Below, one piece after another: positions 41,895-51,388 of a stretch of 64,000 bases of DNA. This DNA comes from Bradyrhizobium sp. CCGB12 (GTDB taxonomy: Bacteria; Pseudomonadota; Alphaproteobacteria; Rhizobiales; Xanthobacteraceae), in NCBI RefSeq assembly GCF_024199845.1, contig NZ_JANADO010000001.1, positions 1-64,000 on the forward strand. Reading direction: 5' to 3'. Numbering within the stretch: position 1 is the stretch's first letter; the number at the start of each line of letters is the position of its first letter. The notes under the pieces are model-generated. The model did not search any database, had not been told where the DNA came from, and worked only from the letters and a program-made list of their open reading frames with translations. A program made the position numbers and the translations under genes.

Positions 41895-42832
41895 TGATGG
41901 AAGACGTCGAGGTCGATCAGCGCAAGCAGCTGCCGAACTACCTGCTGGACGCCGCCGGCATATCGATCGAACGCATGCCGATGCTCAATGTGATCTTCGA
42001 TCGCATGGCGGCATCGTGTACCGACAGCCTGCAGCCGATGGCCGGAACGCCGTGCTATTTCTCGGTCAACGGCATCACCAACGACCGCGTCGGTGACATC
42101 ATCAAGGACTACGAGGCCAACGCAGTCGCGGCGGTGCTCTATGCCGAGCAGTGGGACTCCCGCATCATCATCATGCTCGACCGCGATTTCGTGTTCACCA
42201 TGGTCGAGGCGATGTTCGGGTCCGACGGCGCCGAACCGCCGCTCGACGTCGAGCGCGCGTTCTCGAACATCGAGATCCGCCTGGTGCAGGCGTTGTTCGA
42301 GCGGTTCGCCAAGGCGCTGCAATCCGCCTTTGCAGGAACCTCCAACGTCACCTTCCGCGTGGAGCGGGTCGAGACCGCCATGGCCTCGCTGGCGATCGGG
42401 CGGAGCGGCAACATGTCGATCTGCGCGAACATCATGCTGCAGGCGCTCTATCGCGGCGGCCAGATGTTCCTGATCATTCCGCACTCCGCGCTCAACCCGC
42501 TCAGGCAGAAGCTCGCACACGTCGTCGTCAGCGACGGCCGCGCGGCCGATCCGCGCTGGCGCGAGCAGATGGAGAGTGAAGTCCACCGTACCGAGGTGAC
42601 GCTGAGCGCGGTGCTCGACGAGAAGACGATATCCCTCGGCGATGTCGTGAAGTTCCAGGTCGGACAGGTGCTCGAGCTCGAAGCCACGCCGCGCACGCTC
42701 GCCCGGCTCGAAAGCAACAACCAGGTGCTGTTCTGGTGCCAGATCGGCCAGCTTGATGGCTATTACGCCATGCAGGTGGCAGATCCCGTCGATCAGAAAC
42801 GGGAGTTCGTCGATGATATCCTATCTCGTTGA
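41891..42832 (+). CDS. fliM: Flagellar motor switch protein
   Basis: FliM is the CheY-P-binding switch protein of the C-ring. The 313-residue protein has the central CheC-like domain (about 40-225) and a C-terminal SpoA domain (about 230-310: VTLSAVLDEKTISLGDVVKFQVGQVLELEA). The classic N-terminal CheY-binding peptide (LSQxEIDALL) is not seen; the N-terminus reads MEDVEVDQRKQLPNYLLDAA, which fits the divergent FliM of rhizobial-type clusters. It overlaps motA by 4 bases and the small ORF by 20. Confidence 0.9.
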   Translation: MMMEDVEVDQRKQLPNYLLDAAGISIERMPMLNVIFDRMAASCTDSLQPMAGTPCYFSVNGITNDRVGDIIKDYEANAVAAVLYAEQWDSRIIIMLDRDFVFTMVEAMFGSDGAEPPLDVERAFSNIEIRLVQALFERFAKALQSAFAGTSNVTFRVERVETAMASLAIGRSGNMSICANIMLQALYRGGQMFLIIPHSALNPLRQKLAHVVVSDGRAADPRWREQMESEVHRTEVTLSAVLDEKTISLGDVVKFQVGQVLELEATPRTLARLESNNQVLFWCQIGQLDGYYAMQVADPVDQKREFVDDILSR

Positions 42833-43127
42833 TGCCGTGCTGCTGATTGCGCTCGCCTTCACCAGCATGCGGGTGACCCGGATGCACCGTGAGCTGGCGC
42901 GGTTGCGCAGTTACCAGGGTGAATTCTCGACCATCGTCCACGAGACGGCGGGGGCCTTCGACACGGTCATCAATGCGGCGCACGATTCCACCGCAAATCT
43001 CGGACGGCTTGCCAACCTGCTGGGCACGAAGATCGATCAGGCCCACGAGGCGATCGCCGCGCTCGACGCGAGGGCCGGGCTCGCGTCCGTCGCGACCGCC
43101 GGCGGCGCCGAAGTGAACAAGCATTGA
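42813..43127 (+). CDS. Small membrane-anchored protein between fliM and fliN
   Basis: This 104-residue protein starts at the ATG at 42813 (GGGAG 8 bases upstream) inside the end of fliM. It has one N-terminal membrane helix (about 4-19) followed by a helical, coiled-coil-like region (about 22-90). A short ORF at this position, between fliM and fliN, is recurrent in rhizobial flagellar clusters. It has no known role that I can name; tethering or C-ring assembly is conceivable. Confidence 0.65.
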   Translation: MISYLVDAVLLIALAFTSMRVTRMHRELARLRSYQGEFSTIVHETAGAFDTVINAAHDSTANLGRLANLLGTKIDQAHEAIAALDARAGLASVATAGGAEVNKH

Positions 43128-43204
43128 AGCCGAAGCCGGCGAAGACGATACGATCGGAACGCCGCGGCGCTCCGGGAGCGGAAATACCAAAAAGGCGATA
43201 CCAA

Positions 43205-43594
43205 ATGGCGCAATCCTTCGACTATGAGTCTGCCACGCGAGCATCGGCATCCGACGAGGGCCATGCCGACACGTCTCCACTGGAGCGCCTGGCGGAGATC
43301 GCCGCGCGCACGGCGGAGGAGACCGGCAAGTTCGCCAATGTCGATGCCATCCTGCGCATTCCCGTCACTATGCAGGTGGTGCTGGGATCGGCGACCATTC
43401 CGGTGGCGAACCTGATGAAGCTCGGGCGCGGCGCCGTGGTGCCGCTCGATCACCGGGTCGGCGAACCGGTCGACGTCGTCGTAAACGGCCGCATCGTCGC
43501 CCGCGGCGAGGTGGTCGTGGTCGAAGAGGACAATTCCCGCTTCGGCGTGTCGCTGACGGAAATCGTCGGTCCGCTGGGGCAGGGTGACACCTGA
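43205..43594 (+). CDS. fliN: Flagellar motor switch protein
   Basis: FliN is the C-ring base and docking site for the export ATPase complex. The ATG at 43205 gives 129 residues; the frame extends to a TTG at 43124 that overlaps the previous gene, but the ATG matches the family better. The SpoA domain (about 50-125) is complete, with the VTMQVVLGSATIPVANLMKLGRGAVVPLD opening and the NGRIVARGEVVVVEEDNSRFGVSLTEI end. It lies 2 bases before fliG. Confidence 0.92.
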   Translation: MAQSFDYESATRASASDEGHADTSPLERLAEIAARTAEETGKFANVDAILRIPVTMQVVLGSATIPVANLMKLGRGAVVPLDHRVGEPVDVVVNGRIVARGEVVVVEEDNSRFGVSLTEIVGPLGQGDT

Positions 43595-43596
43595 CC

Positions 43597-44637
43597 ATGG
43601 CGGCACAGGTCGGCATCGCTCCCATCAAGCAGCGAGGCGTCGCCACGCTGGGCGGAACGGAGAAGGTCGCGGCGCTCCTCCTGGCCATGGGCCGGCAGGC
43701 GGCCGCGAGCGTGCTTGCACAGTTCGAGCCGCAGGAGATCCGTATCGTCACCAAGGCCGCGGCCGAGCTGCGGCCGATCACGGCGCAGGAGCTGGAGGGG
43801 ATCGTCGAGGAGTTCGCCCAGCAGTTCTCGATGGGCGCCAACATCCTCGGCACGCTCGGCGGTCTGGAAGCCGTGCTCGGCGACGTGCTGCCGGCCGACC
43901 AGGTCTCACAGATCATGTCGGACCTGCTCGGCAATTCGAGCAGGTCCGTTTGGGATCGTGTGTCGTCGGTGTCCGAAAACTCGCTGGCGAGCTACCTTTC
44001 CAAGGAGCATCCGCAAACCGCGGCGCTGATCCTGTCCAAGGTGAAGCCGGCCTGCGCCGCCAAGGTCATGAGCCAGCTGCCATCGAGCCTGCGCAACGAG
44101 CTGATGCGGCGCGTGCTGAGCCTCAAGCCGATCGTCGACGATGCCATGCGCATCATCGAGAAGACGATGCACGAGGACCTGACGCTGAACTTCGCCCGCA
44201 ATCTCGGCGCCGACACCTACGCCCGCGTCGCCGACATCATCAACAAGATGGAGCGCGGTCACATCGAGGACATGCTGAAGAGCCTGTCGGAGAAGCGGCC
44301 GAAGTCCGCCGAAGTGCTGAAGGAGCTGCTGTTCACCTTCGACGACGTCATCAACCTGACGCCGAAGGCGCGCACCATGATCTTCGACCAGGTGCCGACC
44401 GATCGCATCGTCGTCGCGCTGAAGGGGACCGACAAGAACTTCCGCGAGCTGATCCTGTCCTCGGTCGCCTCGCGCGTTCGCCGCGTCGTCGAGCACGAGC
44501 TCGCCATCGGCGAGCCGTCGAACCAGCGCGACGTGCTGGAGGCGCGGCGCGTGATCACCGACCTTGCACTCGAACTCGCGGAGAAGGGCGAAATCGAGCT
44601 CAACCCCGAGCAGGAGGATGAGCTGGTCTTCCGCTGA
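43597..44637 (+). CDS. fliG: Flagellar motor switch protein
   Basis: FliG couples stator force to the rotor. The 346-residue protein has N, middle and C armadillo-like domains, with the EHPQTAALILSKVKP segment of the middle domain and the C-terminal torque helix (charged residues in KGTDKNFRELILSSVASRVRRVVEHEL). Length is normal. It is the last C-ring gene before flhB. Confidence 0.95.
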   Translation: MAAQVGIAPIKQRGVATLGGTEKVAALLLAMGRQAAASVLAQFEPQEIRIVTKAAAELRPITAQELEGIVEEFAQQFSMGANILGTLGGLEAVLGDVLPADQVSQIMSDLLGNSSRSVWDRVSSVSENSLASYLSKEHPQTAALILSKVKPACAAKVMSQLPSSLRNELMRRVLSLKPIVDDAMRIIEKTMHEDLTLNFARNLGADTYARVADIINKMERGHIEDMLKSLSEKRPKSAEVLKELLFTFDDVINLTPKARTMIFDQVPTDRIVVALKGTDKNFRELILSSVASRVRRVVEHELAIGEPSNQRDVLEARRVITDLALELAEKGEIELNPEQEDELVFR

Positions 44638-44650
44638 CCGCTGAACGGGC

Positions 44651-45736
44651 ATGGCAGAAACATCCGATCAGGAGAGCAAAACAGAAGAGCCGACTGAGAA
44701 GAAAGTCCGTGATGCGCTCGAACAGGGCAAAATCCCGGTCTCTCGGGAGGCCTCCATCTTCGCCTCGATGGCGGCGCTGATGGTGATCCAGGCTTTCCTG
44801 ATCGGCCAGGGCGTGCAGCAATTGACGCCGACGCTAAAAAGCTTTCTCGACGATCCTGACGGCTTCCCCCTCAGCACCGCGGCGGATGCGCAGAATCTGC
44901 TCACCGTGGTGGGGCTCCAGGCGCTGCGTTTTCTGGTGCCGCTGGTCGTCATCATGATGGTATTTGGCCTTGCGGCTTCGTTGCTGCAAAATGCACCGCG
45001 CCTAGTGCTGGAGCGTATCAGGCCGGACCTGTCGCGCATCTCCCCGGTCAGCGGTTGGAGCCGGCTGTTCGGAACGCAGGGACTGGTCGAGTTCGCCAAG
45101 TCGCTGTTCAAGCTCGTCTCGGTGACCGTCGTCGTCGCTTTCGTGCTGCGATCGTCGGAAGCGAAGGCATTCGAGGCGATGTACACCGACCCGGTGGCCC
45201 TGCCGGAGATGATCCTCAACATCGCGATGCGCATCGTCTCGGCGATCTGCATCGCGACCATCGTCCTGGTCGCGATCGATCTCGCCTGGTCGCGCTTCCA
45301 CTGGCGGCGCGAGCTGCGCATGACCAAGCAGGAGATCAAGGACGAGCATAAGCAGGCGGAAGGCGATCCTCTGATCAAGGCGCGCCTGCGCTCGCTGGCG
45401 CGCGACCGCTCTCGCCAACGCATGATCGCCTCCGCCGCGCGGGCAACGCTGGTGATCGCGAACCCTACGCATTTCGCGATCGCGCTGCGCTACAGGCGCG
45501 AGGAGAATGCCGCGCCGCTCGTGGTCGCCAAGGGCATGGACGTGATCGCGCTGAAGATCCGCGAAGTCGCCGAGCAGAACCGGATTCCCGTCATCGAGAA
45601 CAAGGCGCTGGCGCGCGCACTCTACGAGGCGGTTCAGGTCGATCAGGTGATTCCGGCGGAATTCTTCCGCCCTGTCGCCGAGATCATCTACTTCCTGCAG
45701 TCCAAGCAGGCGGCACGGCCCGAAAAGGTCCAGTAG
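44651..45736 (+). CDS. flhB: Flagellar export gate protein
   Basis: FlhB switches export specificity from rod/hook to filament after self-cleavage. The 361-residue protein has four membrane helices (about 35-215) and a cytoplasmic domain with the NPTH autocleavage site at 271-274. The N-terminus (EESKTEEPT-like, ETSDQESKTEEPTEKKVRDA) is typical. FliK at 59538 would act as its hook-length partner. Confidence 0.96.
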   Translation: MAETSDQESKTEEPTEKKVRDALEQGKIPVSREASIFASMAALMVIQAFLIGQGVQQLTPTLKSFLDDPDGFPLSTAADAQNLLTVVGLQALRFLVPLVVIMMVFGLAASLLQNAPRLVLERIRPDLSRISPVSGWSRLFGTQGLVEFAKSLFKLVSVTVVVAFVLRSSEAKAFEAMYTDPVALPEMILNIAMRIVSAICIATIVLVAIDLAWSRFHWRRELRMTKQEIKDEHKQAEGDPLIKARLRSLARDRSRQRMIASAARATLVIANPTHFAIALRYRREENAAPLVVAKGMDVIALKIREVAEQNRIPVIENKALARALYEAVQVDQVIPAEFFRPVAEIIYFLQSKQAARPEKVQ

Positions 45737-45821
45737 AGTTCCGAGGACGGTGTCGGATGCATCAGCCTGACGAAAGCTTGCGGCCCTAAGCTTACCTCCA
45801 ACGGATCATAATGGGGCTGTC

Positions 45822-46202
45822 GTGGGACCGCTGTATCTCTTCGAACTGGCATCATCGCAGGCGCGGTACCTCGAGCTCCGCCAGTCGACCATCGCCACCA
45901 ACGTCGCCAACGCCAACACCCCTGGCTTCAAGGCGCGCGATGTCGAACCCTTCAACAAGGTGCTCGATGGCATGCCGGTCAGGCTCGCAACGACGTCGCC
46001 CTCGCACATGCAGTTGTCTGCAGCCGAGACCGACACGCGGAAGACCGACAAGAAGGACAGCTGGGAGGTGGTTCACTCCGGAAACTCCGTCAGTCTCGAG
46101 CAGGAGATGATCAAGGGCAGCGACGTCAATCGCGACTATTCGATGAACTCGGCGATCGTGCGCTCGTTTCACCGCATGGTCCTGTCGAGCGCAAAGACCT
46201 GA
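45822..46202 (+). CDS. flgB: Flagellar basal-body rod protein
   Basis: This is a 126-residue proximal rod protein with the family motif (LRQSTIATNVANANTPGFKARDVE). The start is a GTG at 45822; a nearby ATG at 45811 is in another frame. It opens the basal-body gene run, 85 bases after flhB, so a promoter may lie in the gap (45737-45821). Confidence 0.93.
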   Translation: MGPLYLFELASSQARYLELRQSTIATNVANANTPGFKARDVEPFNKVLDGMPVRLATTSPSHMQLSAAETDTRKTDKKDSWEVVHSGNSVSLEQEMIKGSDVNRDYSMNSAIVRSFHRMVLSSAKT

Positions 46203-46213
46203 GGTGAATTGAT

Positions 46214-46630
46214 ATGCTGGACTCTTTACAGTCGTCATTGACGGTCGCGAGCTCCGGGCTCGAAGCGCAATCGACGCGCATGCGCATCGTCTCGGAGAAC
46301 CTCGCCAACGCCACGTCGACCGGGCGCACCGCCGGGGCCGATCCGTATCAACGCAAGACCATCACCTTCGATGCCGCCATGGACCGTGCCTCGGGCGCGC
46401 AGCTTGCAAAGGTCAAGGAGATCGGGGTCGACACCACGCCGTACCGCGTCGAGTACGATCCGGGGCATCCCGCCGCCGACAAGGCCGGCTACGTCAAGCT
46501 GCCGAACGTCAACATGATGATCGAGATGGCCGACATGCGCGAGGTCAACCGGTCCTATGAGGCCAATCTCCAGGTCGTGAAGCAGGTGAGGTCGATGCTG
46601 GGCATGACCATCGACCTCTTGAGGAGCTGA
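46214..46630 (+). CDS. flgC: Flagellar basal-body rod protein
   Basis: This is a 138-residue rod protein with the N-terminal motif ([29 protein letters not shown]) and C-terminal motif ([22 protein letters not shown]) of FlgC. It lies 11 bases after flgB and 2 bases before fliE. GAGG precedes the ATG. Confidence 0.94.
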   Translation: MLDSLQSSLTVASSGLEAQSTRMRIVSENLANATSTGRTAGADPYQRKTITFDAAMDRASGAQLAKVKEIGVDTTPYRVEYDPGHPAADKAGYVKLPNVNMMIEMADMREVNRSYEANLQVVKQVRSMLGMTIDLLRS

Positions 46631-46632
46631 CA

Positions 46633-46962
46633 ATGCTTGAGGCAATTTCATCCACGGCGGTCTCCGCCGGCCAGGCGGCAAGCCGCGCGACAGAGACGCA
46701 GGCGATCGCGCCGGCGGCGACGGCTGCGATCCAGACCGGCGACGAGGTCGGCTTCGAATCGGTGATGAAACAGGTAACGACGGACGCAATCGGCACGCTG
46801 AAGGCGGGAGAAGCGGCGTCGATCTCGGCGATGCAGGGCAAGGAATCGACGCGGCGCGTCGTGGAGGCGCTGATGTCGGCCGAGCAGGCCCTGCAGACCG
46901 CGGTCGCGGTTCGCGACAAGGTCGTTCAGGCCTACCAAGAAGTCGTTCGGATGTCGATTTGA
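46633..46962 (+). CDS. fliE: Flagellar hook-basal body complex protein
   Basis: This 109-residue protein joins the MS ring to the rod. Its C-terminal half has the FliE pattern (VVEALMSAEQALQTAVAVRDKVVQAYQEVVRMSI), the last residues being near invariant in the family. The N-terminus is alanine-rich and poorly conserved, as usual. It lies 2 bases after flgC. Confidence 0.93.
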   Translation: MLEAISSTAVSAGQAASRATETQAIAPAATAAIQTGDEVGFESVMKQVTTDAIGTLKAGEAASISAMQGKESTRRVVEALMSAEQALQTAVAVRDKVVQAYQEVVRMSI

Positions 46963-46980
46963 TCTGAAGGAGTGACGATC

Positions 46981-47769
46981 GTGAAATCGCTCGCCATTGC
47001 GGCCACGGGCATGAACGCCCAGCAGACCAACATCGAGGTCATCGCCAACAACATCGCCAACATCAACTCGACGTCCTACAAGCGGGCGCGCGCGGAATTC
47101 ACCGATCTGTTCTACCAGATGGATCGGATGCAGGGCGTTGCCAACGTCAACGGCTCGTCGCCAATCCCGGAAGGGGCCAATCTCGGCCTCGGCGTCAAGT
47201 CGGCGGCGATCCGCAAGCTGCACATTCAGGGCGCGCTCACGCAGACCGGCAACCCTTACGACCTCGCCATCAACGGCCGCGGCTGGTTTCAGGTGCTCGG
47301 CCCGAACAACGAGGTGCAATACACCCGTGCGGGTTCGTTCAACACCAATGCCAACGGCCAGCTCGTCACCATCGACGGCTATCTGCTGGATCCCGCCATC
47401 ACGGTGCCGCAGGGAACGGTCCAGGTCACGGTCAACCAGACCGGGCAGGTGTTTGCCAAGCTGGACACGGAAATCAACCCACGGCAGATCGGTCAGCTCA
47501 ACCTCGCCAACTTCGCCAACGAAGCCGGCCTCGAGCCGCTCGGTAGCAATCTCTACCGTGAGACCACGGCGTCCGGCACGCCTGTCGTCGGGCTGCCGGG
47601 CGATTCCGGCTACGGCAAGATCAACCAGCAATACCTCGAAGCCTCGAACGTCGATCCGGTCAAGGAAATCACCGAGTTGATCTCGGCCCAGCGCGCCTAC
47701 GAAATGAATGCCAAGGTCATCCAGGCCTCGGATGAAATGGCCCAGACCGTCTCGAAGGGCATGCGCTAG
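46981..47769 (+). CDS. flgG: Flagellar distal rod protein
   Basis: FlgG forms the distal rod. I chose the GTG at 46981 (262 residues, the standard length), because GAAGGAG is 8 bases upstream; an in-frame GTG 9 bases earlier would sit on top of that site. The N-terminal motif ([33 protein letters not shown]) and the C-terminal motif ([30 protein letters not shown]) are complete. Confidence 0.95.
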   Translation: MKSLAIAATGMNAQQTNIEVIANNIANINSTSYKRARAEFTDLFYQMDRMQGVANVNGSSPIPEGANLGLGVKSAAIRKLHIQGALTQTGNPYDLAINGRGWFQVLGPNNEVQYTRAGSFNTNANGQLVTIDGYLLDPAITVPQGTVQVTVNQTGQVFAKLDTEINPRQIGQLNLANFANEAGLEPLGSNLYRETTASGTPVVGLPGDSGYGKINQQYLEASNVDPVKEITELISAQRAYEMNAKVIQASDEMAQTVSKGMR

Positions 47770-47782
47770 TTCCGGTGTCTCG

Positions 47783-48259
47783 ATGTTGAACAGGGTGGGC
47801 TTGATGGTGCGCGGATTGGCCGCCGTGCTGCTGGTTCTCGCCTCGGCGCGCTTCGCTGCGGCCGAGGAGAAGCGGCTTCCCGTGCCGGCCGTCTCGATCC
47901 GCGCCGGCGAGCTGATCCGGGACGACATGATCACGGAACGCGCCTTCGCGCCGAACGTGCTCGGCGTTGCCATGTTCATCGAAGGACGCCAGGTCCTGGT
48001 CGGCCGCATGGCACGGCGCACGCTGCTGCCGGGCCAGCCGATCCCGACCAATTCGGTTGAGGATCCCTGGACCGTCGCCCGTGGCGCCATGGTCAAGGTC
48101 GTGGTGGAAGACAGCGGCCTGTCCATCGTCACCTACGGCTCGGCGATGCAGTCGGGCTCGGCCGGCGCACTCATCCCGGTGCGCAACACCGATACCGGCG
48201 TGATCATCAGGGGCGTGGTCCAGCCGGACGGCACGGTCAAGGTCGTGGACGGGTCATGA
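47783..48259 (+). CDS. flgA: P-ring assembly chaperone
   Basis: FlgA is the periplasmic chaperone for P-ring assembly. The ATG at 47783 gives 158 residues with a signal peptide (about 1-28, ending RFAAA-E); an ATG at 47804 is an alternative. The SAF-like C-terminal domain shows MVKVVVEDSGLSIVTYGSAMQSGSAGALIPVRN. The sequence is of the short rhizobial form. It overlaps flgI by 4 bases. Confidence 0.92.
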   Translation: MLNRVGLMVRGLAAVLLVLASARFAAAEEKRLPVPAVSIRAGELIRDDMITERAFAPNVLGVAMFIEGRQVLVGRMARRTLLPGQPIPTNSVEDPWTVARGAMVKVVVEDSGLSIVTYGSAMQSGSAGALIPVRNTDTGVIIRGVVQPDGTVKVVDGS

Positions 48260-49386
48260 CCAGAGTCCTGCTTGCGCTCGTCCTCCTCGTTGTCGCCGCC
48301 AGCGCCCAGGCCGCCGTCCGCATCAAGGACATCGCGGACATCAAGGGACTGCGCGAGAACCAGATCGTCGGCTATGGTCTCGTCATCGGCCTGAACGGCA
48401 CCGGCGACACGCTTCGCAATGCTCCGTTCACGGAGCAGTCCCTGCAATCGATGCTCGAGAACATGGGCATCAATGTCAGGAACGAGGCCACCAGCACCAA
48501 CAATCCCGCACGTCCGACGACGCTGCGCACGCGCAATGTCGCGGCCGTGATGGTGACCGCGGACCTGCCGCCCTCGATCGGCGCCGGCGAGCGGATGGAC
48601 GTGACCGTGTCGTCGCTCGGCGATGCGACCTCGCTGCTCGGCGGCACGCTGGTGATGACGTCGCTGCGCGCGGCGGATGGTGCGGTCTATGCGGTTGCGC
48701 AGGGCGCGATCACGGTTGCAGGCTACAGCGTCGGAGGTCAGGCGCAGAACCTCAGCCAGGGCACGCCGACGGCAGGGCGTATTCCGAATGGGGCGTTGGT
48801 CGAGCGCGAGGTGCAGGGAAGCCTCCATGAGATGGAGTTCCTGGTCCTGGAGCTGAGGAATCCGGACTTCGTCACCGCAACGCGCATCCTCGACGCCATC
48901 AACCGCTACGCCGGCGGCCGCTATCGCGCGCAGATCGCCTTCGAGCGCGACTACCGCACCATCGTGCTGTCGAAGCCGCGCCATATCGGCCCGGTTCGTT
49001 TCCTGGCGGAAATCGGCGAGCTGACGGTCGAGCCCGACACGCCCGCCCGGGTCGTGATCAACGAGCGCACGGGCACGGTGGTGATCGGACGCGACGTGCG
49101 GATATCGACCGTTGCCGTGACGCACGGCAATCTGACGGTTCGCGTCACGGAGATGCCTGTGGTCTCGCAACCGGCGCCGTTCTCGCGAGGACAGACGGTT
49201 GTTGTTCCGCAGACCGTAGTCGAGGCCAACGAGGCCGGCTCGCAGGTGGCGATCCTCAGCGGCGTCGATCTCCAGCGCCTGGTGCGCGGGCTGAACCAGA
49301 TCGGCCTGAAACCATCAGGCATCATCGCCATTCTCCAGGCGATCAAGACGGCCGGCGCGCTCCAGGCCGATGTCATCGTGCAATGA
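48256..49386 (+). CDS. flgI: Flagellar P-ring protein
   Basis: FlgI forms the peptidoglycan-ring bushing. The 376-residue precursor has a signal peptide (1-20, ending AQA-A), the RIKDIADIKGLRENQIVGYGLVIGLNGTGD opening and the IIAILQAIKTAGALQADVIVQ end, both near invariant. It overlaps flgA by 4 bases and is followed 68 bases later by motE. Confidence 0.96.
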   Translation: MTRVLLALVLLVVAASAQAAVRIKDIADIKGLRENQIVGYGLVIGLNGTGDTLRNAPFTEQSLQSMLENMGINVRNEATSTNNPARPTTLRTRNVAAVMVTADLPPSIGAGERMDVTVSSLGDATSLLGGTLVMTSLRAADGAVYAVAQGAITVAGYSVGGQAQNLSQGTPTAGRIPNGALVEREVQGSLHEMEFLVLELRNPDFVTATRILDAINRYAGGRYRAQIAFERDYRTIVLSKPRHIGPVRFLAEIGELTVEPDTPARVVINERTGTVVIGRDVRISTVAVTHGNLTVRVTEMPVVSQPAPFSRGQTVVVPQTVVEANEAGSQVAILSGVDLQRLVRGLNQIGLKPSGIIAILQAIKTAGALQADVIVQ

Positions 49387-49453
49387 TGCATAAGCGTCGT
49401 GCAAGCTTGGTCGCTCAATGCTCTGGTCTCGACCGAGAATCGCACGCGGGCCG

Positions 49454-50206
49454 ATGCTGAAGCTGGATCACAAAGCCAAACTCCTCCTCGTCGCGGTGTG
49501 GACGCTTGCGGGCGCTTCGCCCGTGCTGGCGCTGGACGAGGCGAAGCCGTCGAGGCCGCTCAACCTGCTGTCCTTCGCGCGTGCCCGCGGGCCCGGACCG
49601 CAGAAGCCGGCCACGCCGATCCCTGGTGACAGCACCTCCATCCGTGCCACGGCGTGGGCGGCCGAAGATTCAGGACCCGCGATCACCGGCGCTGTGCCCG
49701 CTTCCGAGACGCCGGCACCGGCGCCAGCGCCTGTACGTGCGGCCAAGCCCGGCAGCGTCACGGCGCCACCGAAGCCCGCACTGCCGCAGGCTGTCGCGCC
49801 TGCGGACAACGAGGTCGCGCTGTTCTGTAGCAACGTGGCCGACCCCGCCGTCGATGCGAGGCTGGCCTGGCAGCTCAAGGAACTGGAGAAGGCCGAGAAC
49901 CTGCTCCGCGAGCGGATCGCCGAGGTGGAGGCTAAGCGCGCCGAATACGAGAAGTGGATGGCCCTGCGCGACGACTTCCTGAAGAAGGCCGAAGCCAGCG
50001 TCGTCGAGATCTATTCGCGCATGAAGCCGGAGGCTGCGGCGACCCAGATTGCCGGCATGGCCGACGAGACTGCCGCCGCCGTGCTCGCCAAGCTCAGCCC
50101 GCGGAACTCGAGTGCGATCTTCAACGAGATGGATACGGCGCGCGCGGCGCACCTTGCCGACCTGCTCGGCGGAATGCGTCGCGTGGACGACGGAAAGACC
50201 AAATAG
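49454..50206 (+). CDS. motE: MotE-like flagellar chaperone
   Basis: In Sinorhizobium MotE is a periplasmic chaperone needed for MotC folding and stability. This protein has the matching position (after flgI, before flgH) and layout: signal peptide (about 1-26), a proline/alanine-rich linker (about 55-115), then a coiled coil (about 130-190) and a MgtE-N-like tail (SRMKPEAAATQIAGMADETAAAVLAKL). The ATG at 49454 gives 250 residues; an ATG at 49418 would add 12. MotC is encoded at 58357. Confidence 0.82.
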   Translation: MLKLDHKAKLLLVAVWTLAGASPVLALDEAKPSRPLNLLSFARARGPGPQKPATPIPGDSTSIRATAWAAEDSGPAITGAVPASETPAPAPAPVRAAKPGSVTAPPKPALPQAVAPADNEVALFCSNVADPAVDARLAWQLKELEKAENLLRERIAEVEAKRAEYEKWMALRDDFLKKAEASVVEIYSRMKPEAAATQIAGMADETAAAVLAKLSPRNSSAIFNEMDTARAAHLADLLGGMRRVDDGKTK

Positions 50207-50902
50207 ATGAAGAATCTGATCCTCATCGTGTCGCTATTGTCGCTGGCCGGATGCGTCAATGATCCGGCCGAGGTCCTGACCGGCCCGCGCCTGTCGCCGG
50301 TCGGGAGCGGCCTGCGGACGCAGGCCGATCCGATCCCGGTGACGCCGCGCATGCGCACGCCCGTCAGCTATCGCTCGACCTGGGACGACGGCACCGATCT
50401 CTACCGCGATCCCCGCGCCCGGCGCACCGGCGATGTCGTAACGGTGATCATCTCGATGCAGGACAAGGCCAAGCTCGACAACAAGACCGACCGCTCACGC
50501 GATTCGCAGATCAAGTTCGGGCTCGACTGGCTGATGGACGTGGCCGGATGGAACGACAAGGGCTCGGCTAACGCCAACCTCAGCACCAACACCCAGATCA
50601 AGGGCAACGGTCAGATCGATCGCACCGAGGACATCAAGCTGTCCATCGCGGCCATCGTCACCGACGTGCTGCCGAACGGCAATATGATGATCAGCGGCTC
50701 GCAGGAGTTTCGCGTCAACACGGAGATGCGCGTGCTCAACGTCGGCGGCATCGTGCGTCCGCGCGACATCTCGCGGGCCAACACGATCTCCTACGACAAG
50801 ATCGCCGAGGCGCGTGTGTCCTATGGCGGTCGCGGAAATCTGTCCGACGTGCAGCAGCCTGGATGGGGACATCGGATCTATGACGCCGTGGCACCATTCT
50901 GA
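50207..50902 (+). CDS. flgH: Flagellar L-ring lipoprotein
   Basis: FlgH forms the outer-membrane L-ring. The 231-residue precursor has a lipoprotein signal with the acylated Cys16 (LLSLAGC). The later ARRTGDVVTVIISMQDKAKLDNKT segment and the C-terminal NTISYDKIAEARVSYGGRG segment are typical. The ATG follows the motE stop directly. Confidence 0.95.
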   Translation: MKNLILIVSLLSLAGCVNDPAEVLTGPRLSPVGSGLRTQADPIPVTPRMRTPVSYRSTWDDGTDLYRDPRARRTGDVVTVIISMQDKAKLDNKTDRSRDSQIKFGLDWLMDVAGWNDKGSANANLSTNTQIKGNGQIDRTEDIKLSIAAIVTDVLPNGNMMISGSQEFRVNTEMRVLNVGGIVRPRDISRANTISYDKIAEARVSYGGRGNLSDVQQPGWGHRIYDAVAPF

Positions 50903-50944
50903 GATCCGCGCCGGCCGGGCCGCGTCGCGAGGGCAGGGGACGTG

Positions 50945-51388
50945 ATGCGCCTGATTGCGGCCATTGTCGTGCTGACCCTCGTCGCGATCGGTGCGGGCGC
51001 GCTGGCCGGCCTGCATCTGTTCGCGGCTGCCGAGCGCGTCGCCGATGCGAAGAAGAGCGCGCCGCCGCCGCCCCTCGCCTCGAGCTACGCCGGCAGCGCG
51101 CGGCTTCGAAAATTGTCCCCGATCGTGACCAATCTCGCCGCACCGGCCAACAATTGGGCCCGCGTCGAAGCCTCCATGGTGACCGACAGCATGAGTGACG
51201 ACGATGCCGGCATCCTGGCCGCCCACATCAGCGAGGACATTGTCACTTACTTGCGGTCCGCATCGGTTGCGCAATTCGAGGGATCGCGCGGGCTCCAGCA
51301 TCTGCGCGACGACCTCACCGAGCGCGCCAATATCCGGTCCTCGGGCAAGGTCCGCGAATTGATCATTGAGACGTTGGTGATCCAGTGA
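50945..51388 (+). CDS. fliL: Flagellar basal-body-associated protein
   Basis: FliL supports stator function near the basal body. The 147-residue protein has one N-terminal membrane helix (about 3-22) and a periplasmic domain ending REL-IIETLVIQ, a FliL-like end. An AGGGG site favours the ATG at 50945 (a GTG precedes it by one codon). It overlaps fliP by 4 bases. Confidence 0.85.
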   Translation: MRLIAAIVVLTLVAIGAGALAGLHLFAAAERVADAKKSAPPPPLASSYAGSARLRKLSPIVTNLAAPANNWARVEASMVTDSMSDDDAGILAAHISEDIVTYLRSASVAQFEGSRGLQHLRDDLTERANIRSSGKVRELIIETLVIQ

